Shown piece by piece: positions 1 through 6,711 of a stretch of DNA of 52,595 bases (positions are counted from its first letter, which is position 1; every line of letters begins with the position of its first letter). Position numbers and translations under genes: made by a program. Under the pieces are notes generated by a model. The model did not search any database and was not told the DNA's origin. It was given only the letters and a program-made list of their open reading frames with translations. Source of the stretch: Nitrospirota bacterium (GTDB lineage: Bacteria > Nitrospirota > Thermodesulfovibrionia > Thermodesulfovibrionales > Magnetobacteriaceae); contig JADFXF010000003.1 in NCBI GenBank assembly GCA_015233685.1, positions 1 through 52,595 of the forward strand, in the 5' to 3' direction.

Positions 1-79
1 AAGGTAAAAGGAAATGACGACAGGACAGACAACGGAATGATAACAAGGCAAATCAGGTGGAGACGGTTGTTTAGTTGCT

Positions 80-125
80 GAGTGAGATGAAATATATTAT
101 TGCACACATGATTTAGAAATGGTAT
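80..125. repeat. Dispersed AT-rich repeat, copy 1
   Basis: A stretch of about 46 bp that starts GAGTGAGATGAAATATATTA and includes ATGATTTAGAAATGG matches 39009-39054, with differences mainly in a 5-base block in the middle. The second copy lies in the IS scar near 39 kb. This copy supplies the stop codon and last residues of the adjacent sensor gene, so it probably marks a rearrangement breakpoint. Bases 1-79 hold nothing I recognise. Confidence 0.6.
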
Positions 126-1129
126 AAGACGGCCGCAAGCCTGAAAAATACGTCTTCCACTTTGGAGTCTTCCTCGATGATTTGTTTGAATGAATTGATA
201 TTGATGAACCATTCGGTAAACGACTTAAATTGCCTGAAGAGTTCCCCAATCTCGCCCTTTTCGCCGATGTGCAGCAATTCGCCTGAAATCGTAAGTCCAC
301 CGGAGGAAATTTGACGTATGTACGAGATTATCATCTTTATAGGCTCCATTATTGACCGGTAGAGCCTTAAAAGATATAGCGACAACAATAAGCACGCCAT
401 AAATAGGGAAACTGCCATCGCGCCTACCGAATACTTTACGATTCTAAACGTAAAATCATCCTTTATTGACTGCGTCTGTTTTGAATTTGCCAATGAAAAT
501 TCACCAAATATGACAATAAAATCCGTTATTTCCTTGTCTATGTCCTGAATTCTTTTCAGAATCAAGTCGAAATCGGCCTCATCACTGGGTGTTTTTGATT
601 TCAACTTTACCAGAGTTTCAAATTGCTCACCTACTGACCTGGCCTTCTTCTTTGCCTCTGAGATGAAAGATTTTCTATCTTCCGATACCGCCGTAACGTT
701 TATTTGGTCAAAGACGAATCTGACATCGTTTGATGAGTCCCTTACGAAGCCGCCTTCGGACAGGGCATTTAGAAGCTCTTTAACCTCTTCGAGCCTGTTA
801 CGGCCTTTTTCGATCTGCTGTTGAACTATATAGTGGTCCTTAAAGAGGGCAATGTCGTGGGCGGAGATATTTACACCCCGAATTTTTCTCGTGATTATCT
901 GTGAGACCTTGTCCTGTCTGGCAATTTTCTCAATCGCAGAGGAGTTAAAGCTGAACGATGCCAGGTTAAATATTCCAATTGCCGCGAGGACAAAAAACCA
1001 GATCAGTGTGCCGAAGTAAAATAGTAAAAGCCTCCATCTTACCTCCATGTTCCTGAACACAAGTATGTCAACGAACAAACTGACAAGCCTGAGAAGTTTG
1101 TCCATCATATGATTCCCTTTTATATCCAT
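113..1129 (-). pseudogene. Truncated membrane sensor with HAMP domain
   Basis: The 338-residue product has a cytoplasmic N-terminus, a first membrane helix at about residues 34-56, a mostly helical periplasmic sensor region of about 175 residues, a second membrane helix near 232-258 and a HAMP-like linker (about 256-308). It then ends abruptly a few residues into what looks like the start of a GAF-type domain (EEDSKVEDVFFRLA). No kinase, GGDEF or methyl-accepting output module follows. The last codons and stop lie in a dispersed repeat, so the gene was probably cut by a rearrangement. It is the last gene of the TauE/UspA operon, 62 bp after the stress-protein gene. The start is uncertain: ATGs at 1129, 1108 and 1105 are possible, with an AAAGGG ahead of the last two. 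It could still make a stable, output-less receptor fragment. Confidence 0.6.
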
Positions 1130-1191
1130 AGCGGAAAAATGTATCTCCTTATCCCGCTACTATAACTTAATTCGCCTGTCAGCGTCCACTG

Positions 1192-1671
1192 CTAAGATAT
1201 CACCAGCACCACATTGCAGCTTTCAAGCGAGGAATTGTCAGTTTTTTCAATTCTGTAGTCCTTTTCGTCGTGATATGCCACATGGGTCACGTCACTGGTC
1301 GGCATAGGGACTATTATTATCGTATTAACATCAGGCTCTTCGGCCTTTATTTCCTCTATAACGTCCTCTATTGCCCCGACGCACTTGTCAAACACCGCAT
1401 CTATTGCCCTGGTCTTACAAAACCCTTTTACGCAATCGAAAAAGGCCTCCGCCTCCCGCGCTGCCTGTGCCTGCATCTTGTCATGCAGGCCGAACTCATA
1501 AACCGAGAGGAATGTCCTCTCCATGATGCTGAACTCTGGTACAACCTCCTTTATGTTGAGGACTGAGTCCAGCATCTTTGCCGCGTCACTTCCGTATATT
1601 ATTGACTCCTTGTACGTGAAACCCGGGTATACTATCACTGTTACCTTGCCATTGCTCTTATCTTCGCTCAT
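1192..1671 (-). CDS. Universal stress protein (UspA-like), TauE operon
   Basis: The 159-residue cytoplasmic protein has the alpha/beta UspA layout. It opens with a beta strand (VTVIVYPGFTYKES), has a central region in which a Cys-rich helix precedes GAIEDVIEEI, and ends with a strand (NVVLVIS). The GxxG(S/T) nucleotide-binding signature of ATP-binding Usp proteins is not obvious, so ATP binding is doubtful. It is a clear paralogue of the protein at 5046-5495, which shares YPGxxYKESIxYxS and the GxIEDVI block. I chose the ATG at 1671 because AGGA lies 7 bases upstream; the longer ATG at 1764 would overlap the permease gene. It lies 55 bp downstream of the permease and is likely co-transcribed from the sigma-54 promoter at 3203-3218. 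Its role is presumed stress signalling or regulation of the permease; this is inference. Confidence 0.75.
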   Translation of the reverse strand: MSEDKSNGKVTVIVYPGFTYKESIIYGSDAAKMLDSVLNIKEVVPEFSIMERTFLSVYEFGLHDKMQAQAAREAEAFFDCVKGFCKTRAIDAVFDKCVGAIEDVIEEIKAEEPDVNTIIIVPMPTSDVTHVAYHDEKDYRIEKTDNSSLESCNVVLVIS

Positions 1672-1726
1672 CTCATAGTCCTCATTCAATCTCACAGGTT
1701 TCACGTTAATCTCTCTCTGAGCAGCC

Positions 1727-2926
1727 TTATACTTCCTGCCCGATTGCCCTTGACTGTTGTACAAGTTTCCTTTCCTTTATTATACCCTGTACCATCTGAA
1801 CCACGATTATCAGGCTTAACGCGCACGCCGAACCCAGCATCAGGTATCCTGAGTAGCTGTTCCATACCTTCTCAAGCGAATACGCTGACTGCATCGCGGC
1901 AGATTGCGTGGCTATCCATGCCTTTACAGCCACCTTGTTCATGACTATCCAGTCTTTTATCTCGAGCTTGTCCTGTAAACCTGTCGTTGCCTTTACCCAT
2001 TTCATAAGCATCGGCTCGTAGTCGCTCTTATAGCCGGAGGATATGTGCTTGAAGATGACCGATACACCAGAAAGCAGCATCGTAACCGCGAAGTATAACC
2101 TTATTACGAGACCCTTTACGTACTTGGTTGCCGTTGTTCCAAACTGTGCCCCAATCGCCGCACCAGTGAGCATTACTACTGCCGCTATCAGCTCTACCCT
2201 TGCCTTCATCGCGTACGAAAACGCACCGTATGCCCCTGAGATCATTACCTCAAACAGGTCTGTGCCAACCGCTATTGTCGTCGGGCACCCTATGAGATAT
2301 ATCAACGAGGGCATTCTTATGAAACCGCCGCCTACACCTAAAAATCCGGCCAGAAACCCGGTAAACATTGCAACTCCACCTACTACCCACAACGATACGG
2401 TCAGCCCTGATGTCTTCAGATGTATCATCGGCCACAACTGAAGATTATGCATCTTTTTCGCAAGGGCAGACACCCCGGCGTCCTGTATGTCTTTGCCCTG
2501 AGATTTTCTCACACTGTTAAGTTTAAAATACTCCTGCAGCATATAAGTGCCGAGGCCAAACAGCAGCACCATGTATGTTATCCTGACAATCGGCCCTACG
2601 CGTCCGATTTTCTCAAGGTACATGATGAGTGTTGCCCCGCCCTCTATACCTATTGCCGTAAACACAACCATAATCAGACCCAGTCTTAGGTCAACATTGC
2701 CCAACTTCCGGTGTTTCATTGTAGCTACGATCGATTTCCCCGCTATATGGGCCATGTCCGTGCCTATGGCATACGCCATCGGGAACCCGAATACGTTTAA
2801 TGCCGGTGTTACCATAAATGCGCCGCCTACTCCGAAAAAACCTCCTATTACGCCTACCGTCAACCCCAGCAGCACCAATTGCCACGCCATTATCTCCACA
2901 CCTGCTATTGGTAAGTATATCTCCAT
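1727..2926 (-). CDS. TauE/SafE-family sulfite/organosulfonate-type permease
   Basis: The 399-residue polytopic membrane protein has the duplicated TauE/SafE architecture. The two halves each start with a Gly-rich signature, GGFFGVGGAFMVTPAL near residues 28-43 and FLGVGGGFIRMPSL near 192-206, each followed by an (A/V)xGTD motif (IGTDMAHIAGKS; VGTDLFEVMIS). Members of this family export sulfite, sulfoacetate or related C2 and sulfur anions, but the substrate cannot be read from sequence. A soluble loop of about 50 residues sits before the final membrane helix. The start has a strong AGGAGG-type ribosome site. It follows a 56-aa membrane protein by 30 bp and precedes a UspA-like gene, so the permease is probably made with a small partner and a stress regulator under sigma-54 control. 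Confidence 0.88.
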   Translation of the reverse strand: MEIYLPIAGVEIMAWQLVLLGLTVGVIGGFFGVGGAFMVTPALNVFGFPMAYAIGTDMAHIAGKSIVATMKHRKLGNVDLRLGLIMVVFTAIGIEGGATLIMYLEKIGRVGPIVRITYMVLLFGLGTYMLQEYFKLNSVRKSQGKDIQDAGVSALAKKMHNLQLWPMIHLKTSGLTVSLWVVGGVAMFTGFLAGFLGVGGGFIRMPSLIYLIGCPTTIAVGTDLFEVMISGAYGAFSYAMKARVELIAAVVMLTGAAIGAQFGTTATKYVKGLVIRLYFAVTMLLSGVSVIFKHISSGYKSDYEPMLMKWVKATTGLQDKLEIKDWIVMNKVAVKAWIATQSAAMQSAYSLEKVWNSYSGYLMLGSACALSLIIVVQMVQGIIKERKLVQQSRAIGQEV

Positions 2927-2956
2927 CTGTTTACTCCTCCTTGTAATAAACCCTGA

Positions 2957-3127
2957 TTAGTGGTGAATGTCTATCTTGTTTGTCTTAATGCCGAGTATCT
3001 TAAAAAATAACTCGATTGTAGAACCTAACACCAGGCCTAGCCCCGACATCGTCACTACTGTCAGGATTGCAAATCCCGTGTGATCTGTCTTGTTCAGCTC
3101 CGTTATCCATGCGAATAAGTTTTCCAT
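2957..3127 (-). CDS. Small single-span membrane protein ahead of TauE permease
   Basis: This 56-residue reading frame opens with MENLFAWITELNKTDHTG, has one membrane helix (about residues 18-42, with VVTMSGLGLVLGS), and ends IDIHH. A very strong AAAGGAGGTG ribosome site lies 6 bases before the ATG, and the stop is 30 bp before the permease start, so it is almost certainly translated. It is the first gene after the sigma-54 promoter at 3203-3218, with a leader of about 65 nt. I do not recognise a family. Position and size suggest an accessory or regulatory subunit of the TauE/SafE transporter. Confidence 0.75.
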   Translation of the reverse strand: MENLFAWITELNKTDHTGFAILTVVTMSGLGLVLGSTIELFFKILGIKTNKIDIHH

Positions 3128-3202
3128 TGTGCCACCTCCTTTTGTCTTTCATGGTATATTTGTTGTCTGCTTATGAGCGTATCGCTTTATGCAGGTGTAA
3201 TT

Positions 3203-3218
3203 ATCAAGAAGCGTGCCA
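3203..3218 (-). promoter_or_regulatory. Sigma-54 (-24/-12) promoter of the TauE operon
   Basis: On the minus strand the site reads TGGCACGCTTCTTGAT, with GG at -24 and GA at -12 at the canonical spacing of the consensus TGGCACN5TTGC(A/T). It sits about 76 bp upstream of the small membrane protein gene. Its closest relative in the window is the site at 5550-5565, which differs at one base. Two 17-bp palindromes lie 52 and 164 bp upstream, as expected for enhancer sites of an NtrC-type activator. Confidence 0.8.
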
Positions 3219-3269
3219 GACAAATTATGTATATATTACCAGTAGTTAGGGATTTATAGGTGCGCGTGG

Positions 3270-3286
3270 TGCAATGAAATATTGCA
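3270..3286. promoter_or_regulatory. Enhancer-like palindrome TGCAAT-N5-ATTGCA (TauE operon, proximal)
   Basis: A perfect 6+5+6 inverted repeat, TGCAAT GAAAT ATTGCA, lies about 52 bp upstream of the -24 element. The same 17-bp architecture recurs at 3382, 5609 and 5718 and nowhere else that I noticed. It is a likely binding site for the Fis-type helix-turn-helix of the NtrC-family regulator encoded at 6712-8085. Confidence 0.65.
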
Positions 3287-3381
3287 TGTAAATATGCCGC
3301 AGGGAGCCTATGTCGCTGATTTCCCGTGAATGTTAGTGCCTGCTGCTGTATGGTTTATGGAAAGGAGACGGTTTGATTGCA

Positions 3382-3398
3382 TGCAATAATTGACTGCA
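3382..3398. promoter_or_regulatory. Enhancer-like palindrome (TauE operon, distal)
   Basis: TGCAAT AATTG ACTGCA matches the proximal palindrome with one mismatch. It lies within a longer ATTGCATGCAAT palindrome and touches the 3' end of the kinase-like gene. The 15-bp core TTGCATGCAATAATT is repeated exactly at 5713-5727. Confidence 0.55.
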
Positions 3399-3400
3399 TC

Positions 3401-4927
3401 TTACTTGGAAAGCGGGAGGAGGATTTTCATTGTGGCGCCATTTCCCTGCATACTTTGCTCTACTGTGATTGTGCCCGAATGGCGTTCTATGGCGGTTTTG
3501 GCGATAGTAAGGCCAAGACCGGCCGCATCTTCATCTGTCGTAAAGAATGCGTCGAAGACTTTCCCTGCGATGTCATCGGGGATTCCCTGTCCTGTGTCAG
3601 AAATGAATATGGCGGCATTCTGGTCATCCATTGTGCCGGTTACTATAACTTTCCCACCGTACGGGGTGAAACGCAAGGCATTAACAATGACGTTAACAAT
3701 GGCAAGGTGGACTATTGCGGCATCAATTAAGAGTTTCTCTGGAAGCTGCGCTATGTTTGATGAGATTGACACGTCACGGTAAACGTCAGAAGCAGTCTTA
3801 ATTGCATCAAGGACAAGTAGTTTTATCCGGGTTTCAGCGATGTCCAGCGGTTTTTCTTGTACCATAACGAGGATTTTTTTTGACATGTCCCTAAGGGCGG
3901 TGTTTTGAGACATGATTTCGGATTGTCTTTGTAAGAGTGTCTGGTCAGCGGCGTTGATTTTTTTAGTCGTATCCTTCAGGTTAAAGTTGAGTTTGGAGAC
4001 GATGCGGTTATAAGCGCCGATGAAGGATTTAACCTCATCAGGGGCATTAGTTTTTATTACATGGGTGAAAGAGTCTTCGCTTATCCTGTCGAAGGCATGT
4101 TCCATATCCCTCATTACTCGTATCATGTTCTGTGAGACCATGTAACCGATAGCGATGGTGCTGAAGATTATAAACAGGGCGGCATAGAGAAAGGCCCTCT
4201 CGCCGTTTATCATAACGGTGTTGATGTGGGCGCGTTCTTTGCTGGAAAACCCGGTTGTGTATTTTTCTATTTCTCTGGCACAGGTCCTCATCTGTTGCAG
4301 AGTATCGTTTTGCACGGAGTCATTTCTAACGATTTCACCGAAAGTATTCAGGTATATCCCGACGGTGTTTTTAATGGCCGGGTCGGAGTCAATTAATGAA
4401 TTCGAAACATCGTATACCTTGTCCAGGGCCTTTCGGTTCCTGTTTAATAAGTAGTCCTTTTCATATTTTCTCAGCAGTAGGGCCATGCCATTATCGGATG
4501 CTTTATTTTCTACATCCACACCAAGGGGTCTTATGTCTTCCATAAGCCGATGTTTTTGTTCTATTGTGGCAACGAGGGCGCCAAAGGTGTCTTCATAGAG
4601 GTCTACGTTTTTCATCAGATTGAAATAGTATCCCGTGTTTGTCCTGAGGACGATTTCTTTCTCTATGGTTTTGGTTTTGGCCCTGAGTGCCTCAATAGAA
4701 TCGTGAAAGAGCCTGAGGTTTTCTTTTTCTTCGATTAATAAGAGGATATTTTTTTCATAGCGCCTAAGCTCAAGCAGGAGCAGATTTATATCATCAACTA
4801 TCTCAATGATATTAAATCTTTGATATATGTTGCTGACGTTTCTCAGTTCGACATAAATCAGGGCCAAAGATATGGCTATGGGGAAGATCATGTTGATAAT
4901 TATCCTTTGCCATAGTTTTAAGCCCAT
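3401..4927 (-). CDS. Histidine-kinase-like membrane protein without phosphoacceptor His
   Basis: The 508-residue protein has two membrane helices (about 8-28 and 250-272) around a long helical periplasmic sensor domain, a HAMP-like linker, and a C-terminal HATPase_c domain with an N box (VNVIVNALRF), G1 (DTGQGIPDD), F box (FDAFFTT) and G2 (GLGLTIAK). The dimerisation/phosphoacceptor segment is missing: aligned by eye to the paralogue at 8082-9578, about 54 residues carrying HEINNP are absent between the coiled coil and EKPLDIAETRI, and no His lies in the expected place. Both kinases share an LRRYEKNIL motif near residues 52-62. It lies downstream of a UspA-like gene with a 118-bp gap, in the second sigma-54 operon. 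It probably modulates or dimerises with the intact kinase, or acts as an ATPase-only sensor; this is inference. Confidence 0.8.
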   Translation of the reverse strand: MGLKLWQRIIINMIFPIAISLALIYVELRNVSNIYQRFNIIEIVDDINLLLLELRRYEKNILLLIEEKENLRLFHDSIEALRAKTKTIEKEIVLRTNTGYYFNLMKNVDLYEDTFGALVATIEQKHRLMEDIRPLGVDVENKASDNGMALLLRKYEKDYLLNRNRKALDKVYDVSNSLIDSDPAIKNTVGIYLNTFGEIVRNDSVQNDTLQQMRTCAREIEKYTTGFSSKERAHINTVMINGERAFLYAALFIIFSTIAIGYMVSQNMIRVMRDMEHAFDRISEDSFTHVIKTNAPDEVKSFIGAYNRIVSKLNFNLKDTTKKINAADQTLLQRQSEIMSQNTALRDMSKKILVMVQEKPLDIAETRIKLLVLDAIKTASDVYRDVSISSNIAQLPEKLLIDAAIVHLAIVNVIVNALRFTPYGGKVIVTGTMDDQNAAIFISDTGQGIPDDIAGKVFDAFFTTDEDAAGLGLTIAKTAIERHSGTITVEQSMQGNGATMKILLPLSK

Positions 4928-5045
4928 AGTAGTCTACAAAATAACTTAGTTTGACGGCTTATGTCAAACACTGAAATGCAGGCGGCGCTGCCGGTGGTGA
5001 ATGCCGACGGCGCCCATTGCAAAAATACGAGGATATTATGCCGGG

Positions 5046-5495
5046 CTAATCCAGCACTAGCACTACGGCGCACTCTTGTGACTGTGCGGCGGGACTCAAT
5101 TGTTTCTTCCCCGAAGACACTACCCTGGTGAGCGTCTTTGACGGTGTCGGCACTACGATCAACTCCACGTTATGGTTGTTCTGCCTGACGTGATCAATGA
5201 CGTCCTCGATACTTCCCCTGTAAACGCTGAACTCTGAGGTGATTCCCTTGCCCTTGCAATAGTCCTTGACTACATCAAAGAACTTTATCGAGTCTCTTTC
5301 GACGCTCTCAGTCAGGCTGTGAATAGGGCCGAATTCGTACATGCTGATGGCAGCCCTTTCAGAGTTACAAAATTCGGGGATGATTCCTATCAACGACAGA
5401 GCCGAGCCGGTTTCGCTTGCACTTTTACTTGCGTACGATATGGATTCCTTATAGTGGAGTCCCGGATATACGATTACAGCGATTTCCTTACTCAT
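5046..5495 (-). CDS. Universal stress protein (UspA-like), second copy
   Basis: The 149-residue cytoplasmic protein is a paralogue of the protein at 1192-1671. It shares the opening strand (AVIVYPGLHYKESISYAS), the GSIEDVIDHVRQ block and a closing strand (CAVVLVLD). The canonical Usp ATP-binding GxxGxxG(S/T) signature is not visible, replaced by a run around TPSKTLTRVVSSGKK. The ribosome site AGGAGG lies 5 bases before the ATG. It is the first gene after the sigma-54 promoter at 5550-5565 and is followed by the histidine-less kinase. The pairing of one Usp-like protein with a membrane sensor in each sigma-54 operon suggests that the two operons answer the same signal. Confidence 0.78.
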   Translation of the reverse strand: MSKEIAVIVYPGLHYKESISYASKSASETGSALSLIGIIPEFCNSERAAISMYEFGPIHSLTESVERDSIKFFDVVKDYCKGKGITSEFSVYRGSIEDVIDHVRQNNHNVELIVVPTPSKTLTRVVSSGKKQLSPAAQSQECAVVLVLD

Positions 5496-5549
5496 AACGT
5501 CCTCCTATGTTTAGTTGGTGTATTTGTGATTGTCTGTTACATATGTTAA

Positions 5550-5565
5550 ATCAAGAATCGTGCCA
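5550..5565 (-). promoter_or_regulatory. Sigma-54 (-24/-12) promoter of the UspA/kinase operon
   Basis: The minus strand reads TGGCACGATTCTTGAT with correct -24 GG and -12 GA spacing, 55 bp before the UspA-like start codon. It differs at one base from the promoter at 3203-3218. The region from 5496 to 5887 holds no convincing gene; it contains this promoter and two enhancer-like palindromes, and its right end serves the divergent hepT gene. Confidence 0.8.
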
Positions 5566-5608
5566 GAGGTTGATATGCCGTAATATAGCGGTATGCCGTT
5601 TAATGAGG

Positions 5609-5625
5609 TGCAGTGATTTGTTGCA
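5609..5625. promoter_or_regulatory. Enhancer-like palindrome (UspA/kinase operon, proximal)
   Basis: TGCAGT GATTT GTTGCA keeps the 6+5+6 spacing of the TGCAAT-N5-ATTGCA palindrome with two mismatches. It lies 44 bp upstream of the -24 element, almost the same placement as the proximal site at 3270-3286. Confidence 0.55.
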
Positions 5626-5717
5626 TAATGGAGCCGGTTATTGCGCCGGATGATTCCCAAACTATGAGTAATATAGCTGTCTTCCCCGTATTTTCAATTA
5701 TTGCGTTTTTTCTTGCA

Positions 5718-5734
5718 TGCAATAATTTCTTGCA
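5718..5734. promoter_or_regulatory. Enhancer-like palindrome (UspA/kinase operon, distal)
   Basis: TGCAAT AATTT CTTGCA matches the palindrome with one mismatch, in the same ATGCAATAATT context as the site at 3382-3398. It lies about 153 bp upstream of the -24 element, which again mirrors the other operon. Confidence 0.55.
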
Positions 5735-5887
5735 GGTAAAGGGTTATTGAGAATGCTGAGGTTACGGCTGACATAAGGTTGCACGTTTCCTTCTGCCTGA
5801 CATCCTCTGCCATCCTGTTGTCGCTGCCTATACAATAGTGCTAACATATGTAAGTTAATAACAGAGAGGGCATAACGTGGCACGTGA

Positions 5888-6340
5888 GTGCCGTCGGGGG
5901 ATAATGTGATTCTGAGAACCGGGCATTTGGCAAGATGTATAAGAACCCTTGAGATGTCGTTGGCCATGCTGCGTAGTGTAAGGCCTGAGACTGTAGAGTA
6001 CGAGATATTTAGAAACGCGGTGGTCAAGGGGTTTGAGCTGACACTGGAGATGTCTGTCAAGCTGCTTCGCAAGGCATTAAAATCCTACACCGGAGCGCCC
6101 CGCGAGGTGGACGCGTGGACATTTAAGGATACTCTGCGCTATGCCGGCAAGCATGGACTGATGACAACCGACGCCGTAGAGCGATGGTTTAAGTATCGCG
6201 ACAATCGCAACAACACGGCACACGACTATGGCGCGGGGTTTGCAGAGGAGACGCTTGTCCTATTGCCTGGCTTTATAGATGATGCTGTCTCCCTTGAGGC
6301 CGCGTTTCGTGAGAGGTTTTCTTCCTATGCACCGGATTGA
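5888..6340 (+). CDS. hepT: HepT-like HEPN toxin (RNase)
   Basis: The product has about 150 residues, all-helical, and matches HEPN proteins of the HI0074/HepT type. The RX4HXY active-site motif is intact as RNNTAHDY at about residues 116-123, preceded by the conserved ERWFKYRD helix. In HepT-MntA (type VII) systems this protein is a toxin with ribonuclease activity, and its partner nucleotidyltransferase adds AMP to the motif Tyr to neutralise it. The start is uncertain: GTG at 5888, or GTG at 5906 which has GGGGGA 4 bases upstream. The mntA gene overlaps its 3' end by 14 bp. The pair lies opposite in orientation to the flanking sensor operons and looks like an inserted module. Confidence 0.85.
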   Translation: MPSGDNVILRTGHLARCIRTLEMSLAMLRSVRPETVEYEIFRNAVVKGFELTLEMSVKLLRKALKSYTGAPREVDAWTFKDTLRYAGKHGLMTTDAVERWFKYRDNRNNTAHDYGAGFAEETLVLLPGFIDDAVSLEAAFRERFSSYAPD

Positions 6341-6686
6341 CCTGCACCCCCAATGGTTGAAGACCATAGAACGTCTGATAGCCGGGCATCTGCCGGATGC
6401 CGAGGTGATGGCCTATGGGAGCCGCATAAGTGGTACGGCACACGAGGGGAGCGACCTTGACATAGTGGTGCGCAATCCATCCACTCCCGATAAACCGTTT
6501 GATAATTTGCCAGCCCTGCGTGAGGCCATATCCGACAGTGATCTACCGATACTGGTAGATGTTCTTGATTGGGCAAAAATCCCCGACGGTTTTCGGGCAG
6601 AGATAGAGAGGCGGCACGAGGTGTTAATAAGAGGGAAGGGTCGGGTAATGCCAACACGCGTTCATAGAAGTAAGAAGATTCTATAA
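6327..6686 (+). CDS. mntA: MntA-like minimal nucleotidyltransferase antitoxin
   Basis: The 119-residue protein has the minimal nucleotidyltransferase fold. The GSX10DXD catalytic signature is complete: GS at about residues 31-32 and DLD about ten residues later, in GSRISGTAHEGSDLDIVV. A third acidic strand follows (LVDVLDW). In the type VII system MntA transfers AMP groups from ATP to HepT. I prefer the ATG at 6327, with GAGAGG about 10 bases upstream and a 14-bp overlap with hepT; an upstream ATG at 6279 would add 16 residues read through hepT. It forms one transcription unit with hepT. Confidence 0.85.
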   Translation: MHRIDLHPQWLKTIERLIAGHLPDAEVMAYGSRISGTAHEGSDLDIVVRNPSTPDKPFDNLPALREAISDSDLPILVDVLDWAKIPDGFRAEIERRHEVLIRGKGRVMPTRVHRSKKIL

Positions 6687-6711
6687 CAATCGAATCATCA
6701 ATAACCCCTAT

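Noticed and set aside
5872-5895. Sigma-54-like TGGCACGTGAGTGCC ahead of hepT
   Set aside because: The -12 element is one base off the required spacing and lacks TTGC; the GG/GCC parts belong to the start region of the gene.
5698-6072. 124-codon minus-strand open frame across the hepT start and promoter region
   Set aside because: It is antisense to hepT, covers the enhancer-like palindrome and has no recognisable protein features.
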